Source: Ferrovibrio sp036381655 (GTDB lineage Bacteria; Pseudomonadota; Alphaproteobacteria; Ferrovibrionales; Ferrovibrionaceae). From it: 64,000 nucleotides of DNA. This document shows positions 1 to 8,644 of this stretch, piece by piece. Location of the stretch: contig NZ_DASVCJ010000069.1 in assembly GCF_036381655.1 (NCBI RefSeq), forward strand, positions 26,429 through 90,428. The letters run 5' to 3'. Numbering within the stretch: position 1 is the stretch's first letter; each line of letters opens with the position of its first letter. The notes below the pieces were generated by a model. The model ran no database searches. It was not told the DNA's origin and saw only the letters and a list, made by a program, of their open reading frames with translations. The translations under genes were made by a program, and so were the position numbers.

Positions 1-1268
1 CCGTTGCTTAAATGGAAGCGCGCCACCGGATCGCGCGGCCGCCCCCTGTCCTGCGCCGTGAGCAGGTAGCGCGCGCAAAGCCGCATCAGCACCGGCCGGA
101 GCGCTTCGGCCAGAGCCGCATCCTCGGCCCAGGCATGGTCCTTCAGTAGACCGGGCAACATGCCTTTGGAGAAGCGCTTGCCCAAGGCCTCGCGCAATTC
201 GTCTCGCGCCTCGGCGGGCACCAGATCGGGCGTGCCCCGGGCAACGACATCCTCCAGCCATTTGCGGAAACCGGGGATCGGCGACAAAGTCGAGAACTGC
301 TTCAGATGCGGCAACTCGCGGCTGAGATCGTCAACCACCCGCTTGATCAGGAAATTGCCGAACGAAATGCCCCGCAGGCCCACTTGCGTATTCGAGATCG
401 AATAGAAGATGGCTGTATCGGCCTCGCGCGGGTCCAGCACCGGCGAGGATTGATCGAGCAGATCCTGCACATTGCCGGCAATGCCTTTGACCAAGGCCAC
501 CTCGACGAAAATCAGCGGCTCGAGCGGCATGCGCGGATGGAAAAAGGCATAACAGCGCCGGTCGGCATCCAGTCGGTTGCGCAGATCGTCCCAGCTTTCG
601 ATGGCATGCACCGCCTCGTAGGCGATCAATTTTTCCAGCAGCGCCGCGGGGCTGTTCCAGGTGATGCGCTGCAACTCGAGGAAGCCGACATCGAACCAGG
701 CGACGAATAGATCCTCGAGATCGGCATCGAGGATCGCCAGTTCCTTGTCCTCTTTCTTGAAGCGCAAGGCATCGGCGCGCAAATCGACCAGGAACTTCAC
801 ACCCTGCGGCAAGCCGGTGAAATGGGTCAGCAGCCGCTGCCGTGGCGGGGTGAGCGCCAGGCGCAGCTTGCGTTCGGCTTCGTGCCGTGCCACCGGATCG
901 CCAGCAGCCTTCACGGCTGTCATCGCCTTGTCCAGCATGGCCGGATCGGCAGCAAAGTCAGTCGCAAGCGTCTTCTGAAAAATACGCTTGCCGTCCTCCG
1001 TCAGGCTCAAATACAGCTGACCCAACGCGGCCGCCCGGGCGCGGGCCGAAACTTCGCCGCCACGCGCCTCCAGGCATTCGGTAAACAAGCCGCGTAGCCG
1101 GTCGATATCCTTCGGACCGAGTTCCTTGCGGCCCTGCCCGATATCGCGGCCGATCTGCGCCGTGCGGTCGCCGGCAATGCCGCGCCAGTTCCCCATCAGG
1201 CCACGCAGGCCGCGCTCGAGCAAAGTTCCGGAAATCGAAAGATTGGTGAAGGCGGGCAAGGCGACCAC
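1..1268 (-). CDS. Malonyl-CoA decarboxylase (C-terminus cut by window edge)
   Basis: Predicted to convert malonyl-CoA to acetyl-CoA and CO2 in the cytoplasm. The reverse-strand translation contains the MCD-type stretch AIFYSISNTQVGLRGISFG followed by NFLIKRVVDDL and LSPIPGFR, and near the window edge RYLLTAQ and DPVARFHLSNG, which matches the C-terminal part of the family. About 422 codons are visible, so only a few dozen residues should be missing beyond position 1. I chose the GTG at 1266-1268 because an AAGGGAG ribosome site lies about 9 bases upstream and the frame fits. It is the last visible gene of the minus-strand run, 27 bases after the Coq10/RatA-like gene. In other bacteria MCD often pairs with a malonyl-CoA synthetase, and any such partner would be outside the window. 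Confidence 0.9.
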   Translation of the reverse strand, partial: MVALPAFTNLSISGTLLERGLRGLMGNWRGIAGDRTAQIGRDIGQGRKELGPKDIDRLRGLFTECLEARGGEVSARARAAALGQLYLSLTEDGKRIFQKTLATDFAADPAMLDKAMTAVKAAGDPVARHEAERKLRLALTPPRQRLLTHFTGLPQGVKFLVDLRADALRFKKEDKELAILDADLEDLFVAWFDVGFLELQRITWNSPAALLEKLIAYEAVHAIESWDDLRNRLDADRRCYAFFHPRMPLEPLIFVEVALVKGIAGNVQDLLDQSSPVLDPREADTAIFYSISNTQVGLRGISFGNFLIKRVVDDLSRELPHLKQFSTLSPIPGFRKWLEDVVARGTPDLVPAEARDELREALGKRFSKGMLPGLLKDHAWAEDAALAEALRPVLMRLCARYLLTAQDRGRPRDPVARFHLSN

Positions 1269-1295
1269 GGGGAGAACTCCCTTCAGGCTGCTGGA

Positions 1296-1772
1296 TCACA
1301 TTGCGCGTATCGTAGCACCCGGGGGTAACGATAATCCATTCTCACCGTAAAGCTGGCGCGCCCTCGCCTCGAAGGCGGCAACCATCCGGCGCACGGCTTC
1401 GTTGAACAACAGCTCAATCGTCTTTTGCAGGAGGCGCGAGCGGAATTCGAAATCGACATAGAAGTCGATCTCGCAGCCGGTCGGATGCGGCAGGAATTTC
1501 CAGTGATTCTTGAGGTATTTAAACGGGCCCTCGGTGTACTCGACGTCGATGCGCATCGCTTCGGGGTCGAGCATGACCTTCGAGGTGAACCGCTCGCGGA
1601 ACATTTTGAAGCCGATAATCAGGTCGGCGATCATCAATTTGTCACTGCGTTCGCGGATACGGGCGCCGAGGCACCAGGGCAGGAATTTCGGGTAGTGCTC
1701 GACACCGGCAACCAGAGCAAAGAGCTGGTCCGGCCGGTACGGCAGCACACGCGTTTCGGCGTGGGTCGGCAC
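1296..1772 (-). CDS. SRPBCC-family protein, Coq10/RatA-like ubiquinone-binding START domain
   Basis: A 158-residue single-domain protein of the polyketide cyclase/START superfamily. It starts with THAETRVLPY and has the family segments EHYPKFLPWC and VDFEFRSRLLQ. Members of the Coq10 branch are thought to bind ubiquinone and help its use in respiration; E. coli RatA is the same fold. I chose the GTG at 1770-1772, one base after the lipA stop, instead of an upstream ATG inside lipA. This start gives a normal family length and suggests translational coupling. No signal peptide or membrane segment is visible. Placement directly after lipA is common in alphaproteobacteria. The exact biochemical role is not shown by sequence. 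Confidence 0.85.
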   Translation of the reverse strand: MPTHAETRVLPYRPDQLFALVAGVEHYPKFLPWCLGARIRERSDKLMIADLIIGFKMFRERFTSKVMLDPEAMRIDVEYTEGPFKYLKNHWKFLPHPTGCEIDFYVDFEFRSRLLQKTIELLFNEAVRRMVAAFEARARQLYGENGLSLPPGATIRAM

Positions 1773-1773
1773 G

Positions 1774-2730
1774 CTATTCCCCAGTGGCGGCGAGCTTGGC
1801 TTCGCGGGCAACGCGCAGCTTGATGAAGTCGTCGCCCGCATGATGCGAGGAGCGTGTCAGAGGCGATGACGAGACCATCAGAAAGCCCTTGGCGTGCGCG
1901 ATCGTCTTATAGGACTCAAACTCGTCCGGTGTGACGAAGCGCTTCACTTCGGCATGCTTGCGGGTCGGCTGCAGATACTGGCCGATGGTGAGGAAATCGA
2001 CATCCGCCGCACGCAGATCGTCCATCACCTGCATGATCTCGATCTTGTCTTCACCCAAGCCGACCATCAGGCCGGACTTGGTGAACATGGCCGGATCGAG
2101 TTCTTTCACCGTGGCCAGCAGCCGCAATGAGGCGAAGTAGCGCGCGCCGGGGCGGATGGTCGGATAGAGCCGCGGCACGGTCTCCAGATTGTGGTTGAAG
2201 ACATCCGGCTTGGCGGCAACGACCGCTTCGATGGCACCCGGCTTGCGGATGAAATCCGGCGTCAGAATTTCAATCGTCGTCTGCGGCGAGGTTTTGCGGA
2301 TTTCCTCGATAGTCTTGATGAACTGCGAAGCACCGCCGTCGGGCAGGTCGTCGCGGTCCACCGAAGTGATCACGACGTGATGCAATCCCAACTGGCCGAC
2401 CGCCTCGGCGACATTGCGCGGCTCGTCCGCATCGAGCGCGCCAGGCTTACCGGTCGCGACATTGCAGAAGGCGCAGGCGCGCGTGCAAATCGCACCCAGA
2501 ATCATGAAGGTGGCGTGCTTCTGTTTCCAGCATTCACCCAGATTCGGGCAGGCTGCCTCTTCGCAGACCGTATGCAACTTGAGATCGCGCATCAGCCGCC
2601 GTGTCTCCGCTGCCTCAGCCGAGGTCGGCGCCTTCACGCGAATCCAGTCCGGCTTGCGCAAAAGCGGCGTATCAGGCTTGTGCGCCTTCTCCGGGTGACG
2701 GACAGGCAACGGCTGAATATTAATCGTCAC
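1774..2730 (-). CDS. lipA: Lipoyl synthase
   Basis: Radical-SAM enzyme that inserts two sulfur atoms into protein-bound octanoyl groups to make lipoyl cofactor. The 318-residue protein has both expected clusters: the auxiliary 4Fe-4S ligands Cys56, Cys61 and Cys67 (CEEAACPNLGEC) and the radical-SAM ligands Cys82, Cys86 and Cys89 (CTRACAFC). The C-terminal RSSHHAG matches the conserved RSS serine ligand of the auxiliary cluster. Its substrates are encoded next door: the lipoyl domains of PdhB and PdhC upstream in the same orientation. The 120-base gap to lpdA holds a possible promoter, so it may be transcribed partly on its own together with the Coq10-like gene. Confidence 0.97.
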   Translation of the reverse strand: MTINIQPLPVRHPEKAHKPDTPLLRKPDWIRVKAPTSAEAAETRRLMRDLKLHTVCEEAACPNLGECWKQKHATFMILGAICTRACAFCNVATGKPGALDADEPRNVAEAVGQLGLHHVVITSVDRDDLPDGGASQFIKTIEEIRKTSPQTTIEILTPDFIRKPGAIEAVVAAKPDVFNHNLETVPRLYPTIRPGARYFASLRLLATVKELDPAMFTKSGLMVGLGEDKIEIMQVMDDLRAADVDFLTIGQYLQPTRKHAEVKRFVTPDEFESYKTIAHAKGFLMVSSSPLTRSSHHAGDDFIKLRVAREAKLAATGE

Positions 2731-2771
2731 GATCTAATCCTCTGGCTTCACCCCTTGAGGTAGTGTAGCGG

Positions 2772-2777
2772 ACTATA
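2772..2777 (-). promoter_or_regulatory. Possible -10 element of a lipA promoter
   Basis: On the minus strand this reads TATAGT inside GCTATAGTCCGC, 41 bases before the lipA ATG. Nearly the same string occurs in the rpsF promoter of this window (50197-50202). No convincing -35 box is seen at 16-18 bases, so the call rests on the -10 alone. Between it and the lpdA stop, 2804-2810 and 2826-2832 form a 7-bp stem (CTGGCCC/GGGCCAG) without a following T tract. Confidence 0.35.
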
Positions 2778-2850
2778 GCAGGAAACCCCTGCCCTCCGCA
2801 CCGCTGGCCCTATCTGGATGTGACCGGGCCAGAATCCCACTTTTCCCGCG

Positions 2851-4257
2851 TTAATAGTTCAGCGCCTGACCGTAAGCGTCCAGGACGGATTCATGCATCA
2901 TTTCGCTCAAAGTAGGATGCGGGAAGACCGAATGCATCAACTCGATTTCGGTCGTTTCTAAGGTCTTGGCGATGCCGAAACCCTGGATCATCTCGGTAAC
3001 TTCCGCGCCGACCATATGGGCACCAAGCAGTTCGCCGGTCTTGGCATCAAACACCGTCTTTACCAGTCCTTCCGGCTCGCCCAGCGCGATCGCCTTGCCA
3101 TTGGCGATGAACGGATAACGGCCGACCCTGACCTGATGACCCTTCGCCTTGGCCGCCGCCTCGGTGAGGCCGACGCTGGCCACCTGCGGCGTGCAGTAGG
3201 TACAGCCCGGGATATTGCTAACATTGAGCGGATGCACATCCTTGAGGCCGGCGATCTTCTCGACACAGATCACGCCTTCATGGGCCGCTTTATGCGCCAA
3301 CCAGGGCGGGCCGGTCAGGTCGCCGATGGCATGGACGCCCGGCTCGGCCGTGCGGCTGTACTCGTCGACCACGACATGGGTCTTCTCGACCTTCACCTTG
3401 GTGCCTTCCAAGCCGATATTCTCGACATTGCCGACGATGCCAACCGCGAGAATAACACGCTCGACGGTGATCTCGCTTTGCTTGCCGGCTTTGTCCTTCA
3501 GCACGGCGGTTACCGTATCGGTGCCTTTCTTCAAGGCGGTCACTGTTGTACCGACATGAATTTTCATGCCCTGCTTCTCGAAGGACTTCGTGGCGAAGAC
3601 GGAAATCTCTTCGTCTTCTACCGGGAGGACCCGGTCCATTACCTCGACGACGGTCACATCGGAGCCGAGCGTGCGGTAGAAGCTGGCGAACTCGATGCCG
3701 ATAGCCCCCGAGCCAATCACCAACAGCGATTTGGGGATTGCCGGCGGCACCATCGCCTCACGATAGGTCCAGACCAGCTTGCCATCCGGCTCCAGCCCCG
3801 GCAGCGTACGGGCGCGGGCGCCGGTCGCCAGGATGATATGCTTGACCGTCAGATCGGCGACGGGCTTGCCATCCTTGGTGACCTTCACCTTGCCCGGGCC
3901 GTTCAGCACGCCATGACCGTCGAAGACGGCGATCTTGTGCTTCTTCATGAGGAATTTGACGCCGTTGGACAACTGAGCGGCGACCTTGCGCGAACGCTCG
4001 ATGATCTTGGGTCCGTTGATCGTCACTTTGCCTTCGATAGTGAAACCGAAGGCTTCGGCATGTTTGATGTTGCTATAGATCTCGGCCGAACGCAGCAAAG
4101 CTTTGGTCGGGATGCATCCCCAGTTCAGGCAGATGCCGCCGAGATTCTCGCGCTCGATGATGGCGGTCTTCATCCCGAGCTGCGAGGCGCGGATCGCCGT
4201 AGTATAGCCGCCTGGGCCGCTGCCGATGACGACGACGTCGAAGCTGGTCTCACTCAT
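2851..4257 (-). CDS. lpdA: Dihydrolipoyl dehydrogenase (E3 of pyruvate dehydrogenase)
   Basis: Flavoprotein that reoxidises dihydrolipoyl groups with NAD+. The 468 residues show the FAD-binding GSGPGG at 12-17, the redox disulfide Cys43/Cys48 in GGICLNWGCIPT, an NAD-binding GSGAIG in the middle, and the C-terminal active-site pair His447/Glu452 in HPTLSE. The ATG at 4255-4257 is chosen over one six codons upstream because GGGAG precedes it at proper spacing and the protein then begins directly with the Rossmann strand. It lies 18 bases after pdhC, in one run pdhA-pdhB-pdhC-lpdA, which marks it as the PDH-dedicated E3, although it may also serve other lipoyl complexes. Confidence 0.97.
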   Translation of the reverse strand: MSETSFDVVVIGSGPGGYTTAIRASQLGMKTAIIERENLGGICLNWGCIPTKALLRSAEIYSNIKHAEAFGFTIEGKVTINGPKIIERSRKVAAQLSNGVKFLMKKHKIAVFDGHGVLNGPGKVKVTKDGKPVADLTVKHIILATGARARTLPGLEPDGKLVWTYREAMVPPAIPKSLLVIGSGAIGIEFASFYRTLGSDVTVVEVMDRVLPVEDEEISVFATKSFEKQGMKIHVGTTVTALKKGTDTVTAVLKDKAGKQSEITVERVILAVGIVGNVENIGLEGTKVKVEKTHVVVDEYSRTAEPGVHAIGDLTGPPWLAHKAAHEGVICVEKIAGLKDVHPLNVSNIPGCTYCTPQVASVGLTEAAAKAKGHQVRVGRYPFIANGKAIALGEPEGLVKTVFDAKTGELLGAHMVGAEVTEMIQGFGIAKTLETTEIELMHSVFPHPTLSEMMHESVLDAYGQALNY

Positions 4258-4275
4258 GGCGCTTCTCCCGTCCAC

Positions 4276-5601
4276 TCACAGCAGCATGGTCAAGGGATCG
4301 TCGACATAGCCCTTGAAGGCCTGCAGGAACTCGGCGCCGACCGCGCCGTCGACGACGCGATGATCGACTGACAATGTACATGTCATAAGGGTGGCAGGCA
4401 CAATTTGGCCATTCTTCACCACCGGGCGCTGTTCGCCCATGCCGACGGCGAGAATGCAGCCTTGCGGCGGGTTGATCACCGCCTCAAACTGCTTCACGCC
4501 GAACATGCCGAGATTGGACACCGAGAAGGTGCCGCCCTGGAATTCATCCGGCTTCAGCTTGCCGTCGCGAGCCCGCGCCGCGAGATCCTTCATCTCGCTG
4601 GCGATCTGCGTGAGTCTCTTCTGCTCGGCCTGCTTGACGATCGGAGTGATCAGGCCGTTCGGCGTCGCCACGGCGACCGAGATATCGGCATGCTCGTAGA
4701 ACATCAAGCCGCTCTCGTCATAGCTGGCATTGGCTGCCGGCACCTTTTTCAGGGCCAGCGCCACCGCGCGAATCACGAAGTCGTTGACACTGATCTTCAC
4801 CTCGGATTTCTCGTTCAGCCGCTTGCGCAGGGCCAACAGCTCGTCGATCTCGGTGTCGATGGTAAGATAGAAATGCGGCACCGTCTGCTTGGATTCGGTA
4901 AGCCGACGGGCGATGGTCCGGCGCGTGCCGCTGAGCGGCTCGAGCCGGTAGGACATCTTGAGCAAATCGGCAAGCTGTCGTGCGCCCGGACCGGCGGGCG
5001 CTGGAGTTGCCGGCTTTGCCCCGGCGGTGGCGGCAGCACCTTTGGGCGCCTTCTCGATATCGGCCTTGACGATGCGGCCATGCGGTCCGCTGCCCTGCAC
5101 GTTACGCAGATCTACGCCGGCTTGCGCCGCCATGCGCCGCGCCAGGGGCGAGGCGAATATCCGTCCGCCGTCATGTTTCGGTACGGGTACGGGTGCAGGC
5201 GCGGCAGCCTGGGGCGCCGCGGCAGGGGCCGGTACCGGGGTCGATGACGGCGCAGGAGCAGCTGCCGGCTTCGCTTGCGGCGCTTTCTCGGCTTGCGGCG
5301 CAGGCTTGGGTGCCGCGCCAGTCTTGATATCGGCCGCCTTGATATCGGCCGCGCTTTCGCCCTCTTCCAGCAGCACGGCGATCGGGGTGTTCACCGCCAC
5401 GCCCTCGCTGCCCTCGGCAACCAGGATCTTGCCGAGCTTGCCCTCATCGACGGCTTCGAATTCCATCGTCGCCTTGTCGGTCTCGATCTCGGCGATGATG
5501 TCGCCCGCCTTGATCTCGTCGCCTTCCTTCTTATGCCACTTCGCCAGCTTGCCTTCCGTCATGGTCGGCGACAGGGCGGGCATCAGAATTTCGATAGTCA
5601 T
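4276..5601 (-). CDS. pdhC: Pyruvate dehydrogenase E2, dihydrolipoamide acetyltransferase
   Basis: Core subunit of the PDH complex that transfers acetyl groups from lipoyl to CoA. Domains in order over 441 residues: one lipoyl domain (about 1-80) with lipoyl Lys43 in ETDKATMEF; an Ala/Pro linker (about 90-150); a peripheral-subunit-binding domain (SPLARRMAAQAGVDL, ending GSGPHGRIVKADIE); and the catalytic domain with His414 and Asp418 in DHRVVDG. The start ATG lies 12 bases after pdhB. The first 160 bases are almost identical in DNA to the start of pdhB, with 86 bases exactly identical (see findings). Confidence 0.97.
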   Translation of the reverse strand: MTIEILMPALSPTMTEGKLAKWHKKEGDEIKAGDIIAEIETDKATMEFEAVDEGKLGKILVAEGSEGVAVNTPIAVLLEEGESAADIKAADIKTGAAPKPAPQAEKAPQAKPAAAPAPSSTPVPAPAAAPQAAAPAPVPVPKHDGGRIFASPLARRMAAQAGVDLRNVQGSGPHGRIVKADIEKAPKGAAATAGAKPATPAPAGPGARQLADLLKMSYRLEPLSGTRRTIARRLTESKQTVPHFYLTIDTEIDELLALRKRLNEKSEVKISVNDFVIRAVALALKKVPAANASYDESGLMFYEHADISVAVATPNGLITPIVKQAEQKRLTQIASEMKDLAARARDGKLKPDEFQGGTFSVSNLGMFGVKQFEAVINPPQGCILAVGMGEQRPVVKNGQIVPATLMTCTLSVDHRVVDGAVGAEFLQAFKGYVDDPLTMLL

Positions 5602-5613
5602 GCCGCCCTCCTC

Positions 5614-7026
5614 TCAGCGATAGCAGACGGCTTTGGCCGCCTGAACGATGTCATCGACGGTAGGCAGGGCCATCTTCTCCAGGTTGGCTGCATAGGGCAT
5701 CGGCACATCCTTGCCCGATACGCGCGTCACCGGCGCATCGAGATAATCGAAGGCCAGTTCCATGATGGAGGCGGAAATTTCGGCACCGACGCCAGACTGC
5801 GGGAAGCCCTCTTCCACGGTCACCAGCCGGTTAGTCTTCTGCACCGATTTGACGATGGTTTCCTTGTCCATCGGACGGATGGTACGCAGATCGATCACCT
5901 CGGCCTCAATGCCCTCGGCGGCCAGCTTTTCGGCGGCCGCCAGGGAATGACCGACCGCGATGGAATAGGCCACCAGGGTGACATCCTTGCCCGGCCGGGC
6001 GATGCGCGCCTTGCCGATCGGAATGACGTAATCATCCAGCTTCGGTACCTCGAAGCTGCGGCCGTACAGAATCTCGTTCTCGAGGAAGATCACCGGATTG
6101 GGATCGCGGATCGCCGCCTTGATCAGTCCCTTGGCGTCAGCAGCGGAATACGGCGCCACCACCTTGAGCCCGGGGATATGCGAATACCAGGCGGCATAAT
6201 CCTGGCTGTGCTGGGCCGCGACGCGCGCGGCCGCGCCGTTCGGGCCGCGGAACACGATATGGCAGCCCATCTGGCCACCCGACATATACAGCGTCTTGGC
6301 CGCCGAATTGACGATCTGGTCGATCGCCTGCATCGAGAAATTGAAGGTCATGAATTCGACGATCGGCTTCAGGCCGCCGAAGGCGGCGCCGACACCAAGA
6401 CCGGCAAAACCTTGCTCGGTGATCGGCGTGTCGATCACGCGATCGGGGCCGAATTCCTCCAGCATGCCCTGGCTGATCTTATAGGCACCCTGATACTGCG
6501 CAACTTCCTCGCCCATCAGGAAGACGGCCGGATCGCGGCGCATCTCTTCCGACATGCCCTCGCGGATCGCCTCGCGCACCGTCATGGTGACGAATTGCGT
6601 ACCGGCGGGAATTTCCGGGTCTGCGGCAAGCTGCGGCGCAGGCGTCGGCGCTGCAGTCACCGCAGATTCGCCCGGCTTGGTCGCCTCAGCCGGCTTGTTG
6701 TCGCTGGCCGGAGCCGCCGAAGCCGGTGCTGGCGCCGGAGCAGGCTGCGCCGCCGGCTTCGCCGGTGCGGCGCCAGGCTTCTCGTCCTCACCGCGCAGCA
6801 CAGCGATCGGTGCATTGACGGCAACTCCCTCGGTGCCTTCCGGGACGATGATCTTGTCCAGCACGCCTTCGTCGACGGCTTCGAATTCCATCGTCGCCTT
6901 GTCGGTCTCGATCTCGGCGATGATGTCGCCCGCCTTGATCTCGTCGCCTTCCTTCTTGAGCCACTTCGCCAGCTTGCCCTCGGTCATCGTCGGCGACAGC
7001 GCAGGCATCAAAATCTCGATTGCCAT
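5614..7026 (-). CDS. pdhB: Pyruvate dehydrogenase E1 beta with N-terminal lipoyl domain
   Basis: Beta subunit of the thiamine-diphosphate-dependent E1, which decarboxylates pyruvate and acetylates lipoyl groups. The 470-residue protein is longer than a plain E1 beta (about 330) because residues 1-80 are a lipoyl domain with Lys43 in ETDKATMEF, joined by an Ala/Pro-rich linker (about 85-140) to the transketolase-like core that starts near TVREAIREGM. The core includes the family segments ITEQGFAGLGVG and VIDLRTIRPMD. Such lipoyl-E1 beta fusions are known in alphaproteobacteria. The gene sits 22 bases after pdhA and 12 bases before pdhC, so the complex is made from one transcript. Confidence 0.97.
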   Translation of the reverse strand: MAIEILMPALSPTMTEGKLAKWLKKEGDEIKAGDIIAEIETDKATMEFEAVDEGVLDKIIVPEGTEGVAVNAPIAVLRGEDEKPGAAPAKPAAQPAPAPAPASAAPASDNKPAEATKPGESAVTAAPTPAPQLAADPEIPAGTQFVTMTVREAIREGMSEEMRRDPAVFLMGEEVAQYQGAYKISQGMLEEFGPDRVIDTPITEQGFAGLGVGAAFGGLKPIVEFMTFNFSMQAIDQIVNSAAKTLYMSGGQMGCHIVFRGPNGAAARVAAQHSQDYAAWYSHIPGLKVVAPYSAADAKGLIKAAIRDPNPVIFLENEILYGRSFEVPKLDDYVIPIGKARIARPGKDVTLVAYSIAVGHSLAAAEKLAAEGIEAEVIDLRTIRPMDKETIVKSVQKTNRLVTVEEGFPQSGVGAEISASIMELAFDYLDAPVTRVSGKDVPMPYAANLEKMALPTVDDIVQAAKAVCYR

Positions 7027-7048
7027 GATTGTAGTCCTCCCTGCCCGC

Positions 7049-8065
7049 TTATGCTTCGACGTAGACGTCGGTCCACAGTTCCGACGGATCGGGCTCGGGA
7101 CTTTGCTGGGCGAAATCGGCAGCCTGCTGGATGATGTCCTTTACTTCCTTGTCGATCGCCTTCAACGCATCTTCATCGGCAAGCTTGTTGTTGAGCAGCG
7201 TGCTACGCACCTGATCGATCGGATCATGCTCGGCGCGCATCTTGGTCACTTCATCCTTGCTGCGGTATTTTGCCGGGTCGGACATGGAATGGCCGCGGTA
7301 ACGATAGGTCATCATCTCGAGAATGATCGGCCCCTTGCCGGCGCGGCACCAGGCCACGGCCTCATCGCCCGCCTCCTTCACCGCCAGCACGTTCATGCCA
7401 TCGACCTGACGGCCGGGAATACCGAAGCTCTCGCCGCGCTTATAGAGCGCCGGTTGCGCGGAAGCGCGCGCCACCGAGGTGCCCATGGCATATTGGTTGT
7501 TCTCGATCACGTAGATGACCGGCAGTTTCCAGAGCTCGGCCATGTTGAAACTTTCGTAGACCTGCCCCTGGTTGGCCGAACCGTCGCCGAAGTAGCAGAA
7601 GGTCACGTTATCGTTCTTCTTGTATTTCTGGGCGAAGGCCAGGCCGGTGCCGATCGGCACCTGGGCGCCGACGATGCCATGGCCGCCGTAGAAATGCTTC
7701 TCGCGGCTGAACATGTGCATCGAGCCGCCCTTGCCCTTGGAATAGCCGCCGATGCGGCCGGTCAGCTCGGCCATCACGCCTTTAGGGTCCATGCCGGTCG
7801 CCAGCATGTGGCCGTGATCGCGATAGGAGGTAATGACGGCATCGCCCAGCTTGGCGCAGGCCTGCAGGCCGACCACGACGGCTTCCTGGCCGATATAGAG
7901 GTGACAGAAGCCGCCGATCAGCCCCATGCCGTAGAGTTGCCCCGCCTTCTCCTCGAAGCGGCGGATCAGCAGCATGTCGCGGTAATATTGGAGCAGTTGC
8001 TCGACCGGCGGCAATTTGCCGCCCTTCTTACCGCCTGCATCTCCGGCTTTGGCTGCTTTTGCCAT
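7049..8065 (-). CDS. pdhA: Pyruvate dehydrogenase E1 alpha
   Basis: Alpha subunit of pyruvate dehydrogenase E1, 338 residues, the usual length for the heterotetrameric type. The thiamine-diphosphate motif begins with GDGSANQGQVYE and ends about 30 residues later at ENNQYAMGT. RYRGHSMSDP matches the loop carrying the conserved phosphorylation-type site of this family. The N-terminus has a charged Gly/Lys linker. A strong GGGAGGA ribosome site precedes the ATG by 5 bases. It is the first gene of the pdhA-pdhB-pdhC-lpdA run; the 156-base gap upstream holds two palindromes that could be an operator. Confidence 0.97.
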   Translation of the reverse strand: MAKAAKAGDAGGKKGGKLPPVEQLLQYYRDMLLIRRFEEKAGQLYGMGLIGGFCHLYIGQEAVVVGLQACAKLGDAVITSYRDHGHMLATGMDPKGVMAELTGRIGGYSKGKGGSMHMFSREKHFYGGHGIVGAQVPIGTGLAFAQKYKKNDNVTFCYFGDGSANQGQVYESFNMAELWKLPVIYVIENNQYAMGTSVARASAQPALYKRGESFGIPGRQVDGMNVLAVKEAGDEAVAWCRAGKGPIILEMMTYRYRGHSMSDPAKYRSKDEVTKMRAEHDPIDQVRSTLLNNKLADEDALKAIDKEVKDIIQQAADFAQQSPEPDPSELWTDVYVEA

Positions 8066-8138
8066 GCATTCCTCCCGATCAGCTTGACCTTAGGGCACTG
8101 TCGAATGACGTGACCGACCGGGGCGGGAAGATGGCGCC

Positions 8139-8189
8139 TAACTCAAGTTAAAACAAGGGTTTTTCCTAGATTAACTCGATTTGAGTTAA
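8139..8189 (-). promoter_or_regulatory. Two related palindromes upstream of pdhA, candidate operator
   Basis: Positions 8171-8189 form a perfect inverted repeat, TTAACTC and GAGTTAA around a 5-base centre. Positions 8139-8150 form a second, TAACT/AGTTA around CA, built from the same half-site. On the minus strand the larger palindrome falls between a possible TTGCGT -35 and a weak GTTAAT -10. Neither has the T tract of a terminator. Symmetric AT-rich half-sites before the first gene of a PDH operon fit a dimeric repressor site, but which protein binds is unknown. Confidence 0.45.
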
Positions 8190-8221
8190 TTGACGCAATT
8201 CCGTTTCTCGCCAACCCCGGC

Positions 8222-8533
8222 TCAGCGTCCGAGAATTACCAGATCGCCGTCCTTGACCATACCGAGCACCCGGCGCGACTGCTCTTCGAGCATGTCGGCA
8301 TCCAGGCCGTCGGCACGCAGAAGCTCGACCCGACGCTCAAGGATTTTGCGCTCGGCAGTCACTTCGGCCAGGGCGGCTTTGGTTTCCTGGATCTGCATGG
8401 TCAGCCGGGTATAGGCATTGATGCCGTGCTCTCCCTCCACCGCGTGATAACAGAAATAGGCAATCGCGGCGAAACAGATCACCGGCACGATGGCGGACAA
8501 CGAATGGCGACGGATCTCGCGTAGAGCACTCAT
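8222..8533 (-). CDS. ftsB: FtsB/DivIC-family septum formation initiator
   Basis: Small bitopic cell-division protein expected to join FtsL and FtsQ at the divisome. The 103-residue protein has a short basic cytoplasmic N-terminus (MSALREIRRH), one membrane segment at about 12-32, a periplasmic heptad-rich coiled coil (about 45-80, QIQETKAALAEVTAERKI) and a C-terminal DMLEEQSRRVLGMVKDGDLV that matches the DivIC/FtsB signature. I chose the ATG at 8531-8533, since an earlier in-frame start would add an unusual 26-residue tail. Placement between eno and pdhA is typical of alphaproteobacteria and matches eno-ftsB pairing in gammaproteobacteria. Confidence 0.87.
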   Translation of the reverse strand: MSALREIRRHSLSAIVPVICFAAIAYFCYHAVEGEHGINAYTRLTMQIQETKAALAEVTAERKILERRVELLRADGLDADMLEEQSRRVLGMVKDGDLVILGR

Positions 8534-8644
8534 GGACCGAATCGAATCACATCCGAGTCGCCGGGTCAACGCGAATCGTTGCAGAAGCTCCGATTCAGCC
8601 CGCAGAGTCAAAGAATTAGATGATTAAGTCAGATCCCAGGCCGG

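Noticed and set aside
3016..4371. A 450-codon open frame on the plus strand across lpdA
   Set aside because: It is antisense to lpdA, whose minus-strand product has every dihydrolipoyl dehydrogenase motif. Such long opposite frames arise from high-GC codon bias.
5275..7134. A 619-codon plus-strand frame across pdhC and pdhB with an internal repeat
   Set aside because: The internal repeat is simply the antisense of the two nearly identical lipoyl domains. The sense strand encodes clear PDH subunits.
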